From positions 33,519,455 to 33,583,454 of the forward strand of contig CP154954.1 of NCBI GenBank assembly GCA_039621445.1: DNA of 64,000 bases. Reading direction: 5' to 3'. The position numbers and the translations under genes are program-made. The notes below the pieces were generated by a model. That model was not told the origin of the DNA. It saw nothing but the letters and a program-made list of their open reading frames with translations, and searched no databases. Below are positions 39,818 to 48,800 of the stretch, piece by piece; position 1 is the first letter of the stretch, and every line of letters begins with the position of its first letter. This DNA is from Euglena gracilis (Eukaryota > Euglenida > Euglenophyceae > Euglenales).

Positions 39818-42800
39818 GTGCAGCACGGCTGAAATCTAAGGCCATATGCTGAAAGCCCTTGAGAAGGGCTATTGATCAAGGGGCAACATGGCAGGTGAAC
39901 AGTGGATTTGGAATTTGCCAAAAAGGTCGGAACATGCGATCGGCGATTTTCAGGGCGCTGTGCAGTGTGGCTGAGTTCTGAGGGTACCAAATGAAAGCTC
40001 ATGGGGAGAGCTTTCGATTGATATGCTGTATGGCACCTGAGGTGTGGGATTTCACAAATTAAGATGTCAAATTTTGGAATACACGATCGCTGAAAATAAG
40101 CGCTGTGTGCATTATTGCTGAATCCTGTGGCCATCTGTCAAAAGCCCTTGAGAAGGGCTTTCGATTGATGGGTAACATGGCATCACATTTGTGAAAACTT
40201 CAATCGGCTGATCGACATCGCCATTCCCCCAAAGGAGGTCAAAAATGCTCAAAAAGGTTCAAAAAATGGGTATTTAGGGCGAAATTGGCCGTGATTCCTT
40301 GAACGCCGGTTCGGGCGTGAAGCCGTGTTTCTGCCGCCCAAACCGGCGTTCTGAAACACGGCTTCACGCCCGAACCGGCGTTCTGAACACAGTTTTCGTA
40401 TCAGAAGCCATTTTCGGGCCGGCAACTTCGACGCCGTGCGATGTGGTATAGCACTGCCCAATGGGCACTGCTATACACATCGCACAGCACTGAAGGTGCC
40501 GGAACCTGAAATGGCCATTTTCAAGGGAATATTGACTGGGTCAGACACGGGACCCAAAGTCGCATACATTTCAAATATTGGTGCTCCCAAAGCCTTTGTG
40601 GGGGTGTGGGGGGGTGGAACCCTTTCTTATGTGCTTTCTGTATTGAGGTCACTCAAAAAATTTGCAAAAAAAAATCCGAAAAATTGGCTTTGGTTATTGT
40701 CCGGGGGGAGGGAGGTCAAGCCACCCCCCGGGGACAGCAAAAAGTTTTCACGCTTTAGAACATTTTTCAAAATCGAAAAATGAAATGTCCACAAAAAATG
40801 GGAAGGGGAGAGTGAGGGTTAATGGGGGGGAGGGGGACGCGCCCCCCCCCCCCCAGACCGCGACCAGGAACAAGAATTTGGAAAACCGAATTTTCATAAT
40901 GATCTGGAAAAAAATGATAATCAAACTTTTATTCACTGTGAAGCAGAGTTGACATTTGTTTTGCCAACTCCCGCCAAATAGACAAATATCCCATTGGGCT
41001 TGCGCTAAAAAAAATACTCCATTTTAATGCTAATTTTGTGTGTAGCTCGAGTTACGCCCTTAGAATGCCCCCCCAAAAACGCGCATGATAAAACAGGGTC
41101 CATCTGCAAGCAAGAAAATCTGTATTTTGGAAATAACTCCCCAAGGCTGCCAAAGCATCAAACGGGCCAAATAAGAGAAACCCGTCCAACAGCCTGTCTA
41201 ACAGCACCCAGCTTTCCCAGTGACGTGACACCCCAAATGGCCACTCTTGAGGGGGGGACACTTTTGGAGGGGGGGTCCTTCGGCGCTTTTGGTGCCGAAG
41301 GAAAATGGACAGTTGAGGGGGGGGGGGTAAACAAAAACTTGCCAAAATTTTTCGTCACTTGGGGGGACTTTTGGGGGGGGTGAGGGTACTCCCAAAACAA
41401 CAATGTAGGCTTCCCGCAATGTCGTTTTCACCCATTTTGCCGAAAAAAATCAATTTCACCAAAATTTCTTAAAAATGACGGGGAACCAAAAGAAAGTTTT
41501 TGAACATTTTTTTCCCTTGAAAAATTGCCGTCCCGACCCAAAAATGACCAGAAAAGTGACGCATTTTTTTGAATCATTTAACATGTGAAATCACATTTCT
41601 TTGAAAAAAAAGGCCAAAATGTGGCCTGCGCCGGGCACCCCAGCCACCCCCCCCCCCAAAATTGGCGCCCCTCACCCCCCCTCTGCCTAGTCTCCTTTAC
41701 ATGAAGAGTGAAAATCACCCAGGGGGAAAGTCGGACCCCCCTCTTTGGGTCACCAGTGTTTTGTTTGGGTGGGCAAGCAACAAACGTAACCCTAACCCTG
41801 ACCCTGACCCAAACCCCAATCCTCAAACTGTACAGGGGGCCCCGGCTTCACGACCGAATCGGGGTTCAGAACCCCAGGTTGAGCGTGAAGCCGGGGTGTT
41901 GTCAAAAAAGATAAGCTGAAATTTAAAAATGTGTTCAGCCTGCCAAATGCCTGCCCTGAAATTTATGGTCATGAACACGTTTTCCATTAGGGCATCTGTG
42001 GCAGTGACGCGTTTTCCATTATGGCATCTGTGGCAATGGCACGTTTTCCATTAGGGCATTTGTGGAAATCACGTGTAAGACGGAAAATCGTCCGAAAATG
42101 CATTCGGACAAATTTCGACGATCATATCTCTTACTGTGAAAATTGTTCAGGTACAAACTCACCCCTCATCCGAAAGCTCTGCTCATCAAACAACTAGTGA
42201 CAACCACCAAATTCAGCCACGCCGCCTGGTACTGTTGTTTCCTGTCACTGGGAAATCCTAATTTCACAAATCTTGTACCTCCGTGGACCCCAGATTTCCT
42301 CAATTCGAATAGAAAAATCGTTTCTGTATGGTTCGTTAAGCATTTTAAACCAAGCAGCACCCAAAACCACCACAAATTTCGACTCAGATTCTGGCCGATC
42401 TGACGATCTCGGGCTGCTTGCAACGTTTGGGTACCAAGTTACCCATCGATTGAAAGCTCTTTTCAACAGATGGCCAGTGGTGGTCATCAATTTTTTCCAC
42501 GCTTCACGGTGCTCACAAAGTTTGCGGTGGGTTTAGTCATGGGGGAGGGGTAACACGTTTTCCATGAGGGCATCTGTGCAATGACACGTTTTCCATTAGG
42601 GCATCTGTGGCAAGGCACGTTTTCCATTAGAGCGCTTTTTTTTCGGACCGAATTTCACGTTTTCGCGTTTTTCTCCCTTGGCGTGAATCATGACCACAAT
42701 CAGGGCAGGCATTTGGCGGGCTCTGAAAACGTTTTTAAACAAATTGTGGCTGAGCCCAGATTTCAGCCTGAAAACGTGTTCAGCAGGAGGGCCCCCGAAG

Positions 42801-45800
42801 GGGGCCCCTGAACACGTTTTCAGGCTGAAATCTGGGCTCAGCCACAATTTGTGTGTAGAAAAATGGACAAAAATTGGTAAAGGATGACTTCAAATGGGCA
42901 AAAAAATGTAGCCTCCACCAACAATGACGAAAGCGTGACGAAAACCGGGTCATGTTGTTAAACCAATTTTGAGCGGCAGCCAAATTTGGTGTGCCAGTTC
43001 CAAATTTTGGGTGGCAAATTCCGAATTCAGCATTTGACACTTGATGGGCAAATTCCGAATTTCCAGTGTTTAGATTATTCTAGGCTGCATCGAGGTCGAT
43101 GGCCTTCTTCCCTTACCTCACCCATACCTTATCTCCACAAAGCAATGAAAAACTGTTGGAAAACCAATGTTTTCGGGTCATTCTTTTGGTGGTCAGAATT
43201 TTTTGTGGCCCGTTAGGCAAAGGGGGGAGGGGAGTCGGGGGAGGGAGGAGTTTCGGCAAACGGCGCACCGAGTCTTTGGCGGGAAAAAATTGGACAACAA
43301 CCAAAACTGCCCCAAAATCGCCAGCATGAAACTACCCTCCCCCAACGGCACTTGTGGGCTCCGGCCGGGGGGTACAATTGCAATTGGGGGGGGGGGCTCG
43401 GCGGGGTTGCTCAATTACACGACCGAACAATTAATCGGGGCGAACGATTAATCGATTATTATTCGATTATTATTCGATTAATTAAGAAAAAGGCGCCCTC
43501 CCGGGCTTTGGGGCGACGGCAGTACAGTTGGGGTTTTTTGGGGACCCCCCCCTCCCCCCCCTGTACAGTTGGGATTTTTGGGACCCCCCCCCAGTGCCGA
43601 ACGGTCCGAGACATGTGAAAATTTTGACACCAAAAATGGCCTTTTTGGACCAAAAAAAGGCCCTAAAATTTTTTTCTGGCGCCTTCGGCGCCGGTTTTTG
43701 GCCAATTTTGGGGGGGGTTGGCAGTACAGTTGGGACCCCAGGACCCCCCCCCCTGTGTTGAGACAGTACAGCAAAAAGTGTCAAAAAATGCAAAAAAAAC
43801 TGACCTCGGGACCCCCCCTCCCCCCCCCCCCGCCAAAGCTCCTTTCTTAGGGCCTTTGGCCCACGGCTGCCCAGCCCCACAAACTGTGGTGCTGACCCGC
43901 CTTTGACCTTTGTAAACTCCTTTTTTTTCTGGCACGGGGTTTTCTTTTCAGGCGGGTCCCCGGCCACTCCAGTTCTCCGGGTTTTTTTGGATGGTCTTTT
44001 TTGTCAGAGCTTCTTTTTTTCAGAATGGAGCTGTTTATTTTTTGACAGAGCTTCTTTTTTTTTATAGAATGGAGCTGTTGGAAAAGCTTTGCTGATGTGA
44101 TAGAAATGTATGATGCAAACTGGGTCAGGGTTGGGGTTGGGGTTAGGGTTTGGGCCAGGGAGTGGGAAACGGTGGACTGGGGGGGGGGTCCTGGGTGGTC
44201 GGCCGACTAGTCGGCCGACCACCCAATTGGTCGGCCGACTAGGCCTGGTCGGCAGCTAGTCGGCGAGACAGGGGGGGGGGTCCTGGGTGGTCGGCCGACT
44301 AGTCGGCCGACCACCCACTCTAATGTAGTTACGGGCCAGTTTCGCCGACTTTTAAGCCCCCCCCCTGAGAAAAAATTTTGTCCAAATCACCCCAAAACCA
44401 GTCAAAACCCACCCAAATGGCTCCAGAACCCCCCAATCGGGGGTCAATATGCAAAAAAATTGGGGGAAAATGTCCATTTTGGGCCACTTTTGGCAAAAGA
44501 ACACCTCTATCCGTTGTATATAAGTCAATATAAGTCAAATTTTGCACAAAAGGACTTAGCCCTCCAAGTATATTGCCAACATAGAAGGGATTTTGTTATT
44601 TGAGGGGGGTGGGGTGGGGGGGGGGGGCGGAACTCCCGCCGCCTATGCCAAAGTGAGCCACAAAAACGACTTAACCCCGGAGTATGTTGCCAACATAGAA
44701 GGGATTTTGTTATTTGAGGGGGGGGGTGCGGGGGGCGGAGCCCCCCCCGCCTATGCCAAAGTGAGCCACAAAAACGACTTAGCCCCTGAGTATGTTGCCA
44801 ACATAGAAGGGATTTTGTTATTTGAGGGGGGGGGGTGCGGGGGGGGGCGGAGCCCCCCCCCGCCTATGCCAAAGTGAGCCACAAAAACGACTTAACCCCG
44901 GAGTATGTTGCCAACATAGAAGGGATTTTGTTATTTGAGGGGGGGGGGGGGGGTGCGGGGGGGGCGGAGCCCCCCCCCCCGCCTATGCCAAAGTGAGCCA
45001 CAAAAACGACTTCGCCCCGGAGTATGTTGCCAACATAGAAGGGATTTTGTTATTTGAGGGGGGGGGTGCGGGGGGGGCGGAGCCCCCCCCGCCTATGCCA
45101 AAGTGAGCCACAAAAACGACTTAGCCCCTGAGTATGTTGCCAACATAGAAGGGATTTTGTTATCTGGGCTCGGGTGGGGGTGGAGGGGGGAGTTTTCAGC
45201 CTGTCCTGATGCAGAATGCTTGCATTTCTAAAGGATTTTCATGTAATCCCTGTTTCGTCATTGGTTTTTTACCCCTCCGGACCCCATCAAGGGCCCACCG
45301 ACCCCCCACCGACCAAAAATTTCCATCTGAGGGTGTTCCTGTTGGTGTAAGGCACTTATATTGGCCCCATCCGGACCATTTCCGGGTGGTTTGGACCCGC
45401 CACAGACCATTTTTATGCCCACCGACTAGCCACCGACTAGTTTGCATACAATTTTCTTCATAAAAAGTCGGCGAGACTGGCCCGTAACTACATTAGAGTG
45501 GGTGGTCGGCCGACTAGTCGGCCGACCACCCAGGACCCCCCCCCCCAGTCTACCGCCTAGGACCGGGCCAGGGTTCGGATTAGGGTTTGGTACAGGGTTA
45601 GGGTTTCGGGTTAGGGTTGGGGTTAGGGTTCAGGTTACGTTTAAGGTTTAGGGTTTGGTTTAGGGTTAGGGTTCGGGTTACGTTCAAGGTTAGGGTTAGG
45701 TTTAGGGTTTCGGGTTAGGGTTGGGGTTGGGCTCCGGGTTAGACGACCAAGGGCGAAGGCGCCATCCGACAATCGGTGTCTGATTGCGGATGCTCACAAA

Positions 45801-48800
45801 ACGGTCCGGCAGCGAAGGGATTTTGTTATTGGGGGGGGGGGAGGTGCGGGGGGGGGGGGGGGGGGGGGGCCCGCACCCCCCCCCCCCCGGCTAGACGACC
45901 AAGGGCGCTGAAGGCGCCTGCGACAATGGGTGTCTGATTGCGCATGCACACAAAACGGTCCGGCAGAAAAGGGATTTTGTCATTGGGGGCGGGGGGGGGG
46001 GGGGGGGGGGGGGGGGGGCGGCAACCCCCCCCCCCCCGCTAGACGACCAAGGGCGCCGAAGGCGCCCTCTGACAATGCGTGTCTGATTGCGCATGCACAC
46101 AAAACGGTCCGGCACCAAAGGGATTTTGTTATTGGGGGGCGGGGGGGTGCGGCGGGGGGGGGCGGCAGCCCCCCCCCCCCCCCCTAGATGACCAAAGGGA
46201 TTTTGTTATTGGGGGGGCGGGGGGGGGCGGGGGGTGGCAGCCCCCCCCCCGCTAGACGACCAAGGGCGCTGAAGGCGCACTCCGACAATGGGTGTCTGAT
46301 TGCGCATGCTCACAAAACGGTCCGGCAGCAAAGGGATTTTGTTACCACCTCCCCCCCCCTAATTCAAACCCCCCTCTAATAATTGACCAAACGCCCCAGG
46401 AAAATTTTTTCAACCCCCTAATTGACTGCCCGGGGGGATTCTGTGCTGAAGCACCCCCTATTTGACGGTGCGACCCCTTTTTGGGCATTCCCCCCCCCCC
46501 CAAGTTTTTGCATATTCACCCCCGATTGGGGTGTTCTCAAGCCATTTAAGTGGGTTTTTACTGGTTTTGGGGTGATTTGGATAAACGTTTTTTTTCAGGG
46601 GGGGCTTAAATCTCCAGAAGCGGGGGGGTAGTGCGGAATATTGTGGGTCGGCCCGACCTGGTCGGCCCGACCAACACAGGTCGATAAGCACCCACAGGTC
46701 GGGCCGGTCAGGTCGGCCCGACCCGCAATTTGGTAACCCACGATTTTCCGCACGGAGCCCCTTCACTCCCAAGTTTCACAGAACTGGATCAAAAAGAAGA
46801 TATTACCCAAAATTTTTTGCAAATGGACCCCGAATGGGAGTTTCTGGGGCATTTGGGTGGGTTTCGAGTCATTTGAATGAAATTTTTTTGGAGGGGGGGG
46901 GTTAAAAACTTTTTTAGAGGGGGGGGTGGACTAAAAATGGTGGTCGGGCCGACTAGTCGGCCCGACCAATGGTCGCTAGTGACTATTCGCTAGAAAATGG
47001 TCGCTAGCGACCATGGTCGGTGGCGACTACCATTCCCCCCCCCCCTAAACGACCCCCCCCCCTAAATGACCCTCCGGGGTCCCGGCCCAGACAATGGAAA
47101 TTTTTTCAAGAAAAAAGTCTTCAAAAACGACCGATTTTTTTGAGATTTTCAGAATCGTGAGTTTTCCTTCTAGTGGAAATGATGCCAGAGAACACAAATT
47201 TCACAAAAAAATTCCGAAAAAAGGGGTGGGGGGTGTCCGACACCCTTTTTTTCCGACCCCCCCTAAGTGACCCCCCCCCCGCCTAAGTTACCCTCCGGGG
47301 TCTGGGCCGGGACAAGAGGGGGGTCATTTAGGGGAGATCAGGCGGTGACTTTGGGTTTTTCGGGCGGGACCCCCCCTCCCCCCCCCTCTTCATTGGAAAT
47401 ACATGGCGGTGACCTTCACCGGTGAACTTCACCGGTGAAGTTTCTCCATTGAAATTCCTTTAGGGGCGAAGCCCCCAACCCCCCCCCCACCCCTGCCTAA
47501 CCTCCAGGGGGGGTGATGGTAGTCGCTACCGACCACCAAAAAGTCCATCACCAATTTCTCGCTCGGGGCCCCTGGCATTGAGGCAATCTGCCCCAAAAAT
47601 CATGTCATGAAAAAAACTTTAGAGGGGATATTCCCCCCGTGACCCCCCCCCCGACCCGGCCTAAGACCCTTTTCGGCCAATTTTTTTTCTGAAAAATAAC
47701 TTGGCCGTTGATGCCTAATTTGACAAAATATTCAGGTAGATTCAGAATTTTGAGGCATAAACTTTGCAAAATTTGGAATGGTGATGGGGACAAGGCAGTA
47801 CAGTTGGTCAAACCTTGGGACCCCCCCTCCCCCCCCTGTACAGTTCCAACCCCCCCTCCCGGGACCCCCCCCCTCCCCCCCCCACTTCCAACCCCCCCGA
47901 GACAGATGAAAATATTTTAAAAACGGCTTGTTTTTTTTTAAACAAAAAAAACATACTTTTTTAAAGGGGTGGTGCGGGTCGCGGGGGGGGGGTCATGGGG
48001 GGGTCACGAAGGGGGGGTCGCGGGGTCAAATAAGGGGGGGGTCAAATAAGGGGGGGTCAAAATTCCTTTAGAAATAGGGCAAAAAAAATTTCGGCGCCTT
48101 CGGCGCATGAAAAAAAATTTTCCCGGACCCAAATGCTCAATTAAGGGGGGGGTCAAAATTCCGTTTTGGGTGGGGAAATGCACCAGTTTTGGGCACTTCT
48201 TTCAGGGGAAAAGATTTTTGGCCACTTTTGGGTGTGAAAGTGCACTGGGCGGACAAGGATACAAGAAAGTTCCTTGTTTTTTTTAAAAAAAATGCTTTTA
48301 AAAAAGAATGGCAAAAGATCGATTCTCGGGTCACGGGGGGGTCATACAGGTGTAACTGGGGGGGCGGCACGGGGGAGTACCCCCTAAGAAAAAATATGTT
48401 TTTTTAAAAAAAACAAAAAAAACCTCATGGGGGTTTGGGGGAATTTTTTTGAAACTTTTTTTTTAAAAAAAGTCTTTTTTCACCTCTACAGCCTCGTAGT
48501 CCATTAAAGGTGCCGGATGAAGGGTCTGGAAAAACTAAAAATACGTCACTTTTGATGACCAAAAAAATGACCTTAAAACCTTTTCCTCAAAAAATGGCCA
48601 TTTTGCAAGGAAAAAGGTCAATTTTTGCTTTTCTAAAAAAGAAAACATGTTTTTGTGTGGTTTTTTCGGAAAAAAACATATTTTTTGTTCTTTGTTGAAG
48701 AACAAAAAAAAACATCAACCCTGGCTCAATTCCGCATGGTGTGCCAAGGGGGAGTGATTGAAGCTGCTTCCTGCCTTTCTGCTAAGTGTTAAAGTGAAAA

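Larger units (their letters stand above)
38940..44100. other. PHB2 intron 1, proximal part, no exon
   Basis: Repeat-rich intron with hairpins and minisatellites listed separately. No reading frame is supported. Confidence 0.5.

Noticed and set aside
40301-41900. tRNA genes suggested by GGTTCG-like boxes
   Set aside because: No cloverleaf could be drawn; the boxes belong to fold-back repeats.
45576-45745. Chromosome end
   Set aside because: Array is degenerate and gene exons lie on both sides.
44583-46345. CRISPR-like array
   Set aside because: Units are contiguous minisatellite repeats without unique spacers, in a eukaryotic intron.
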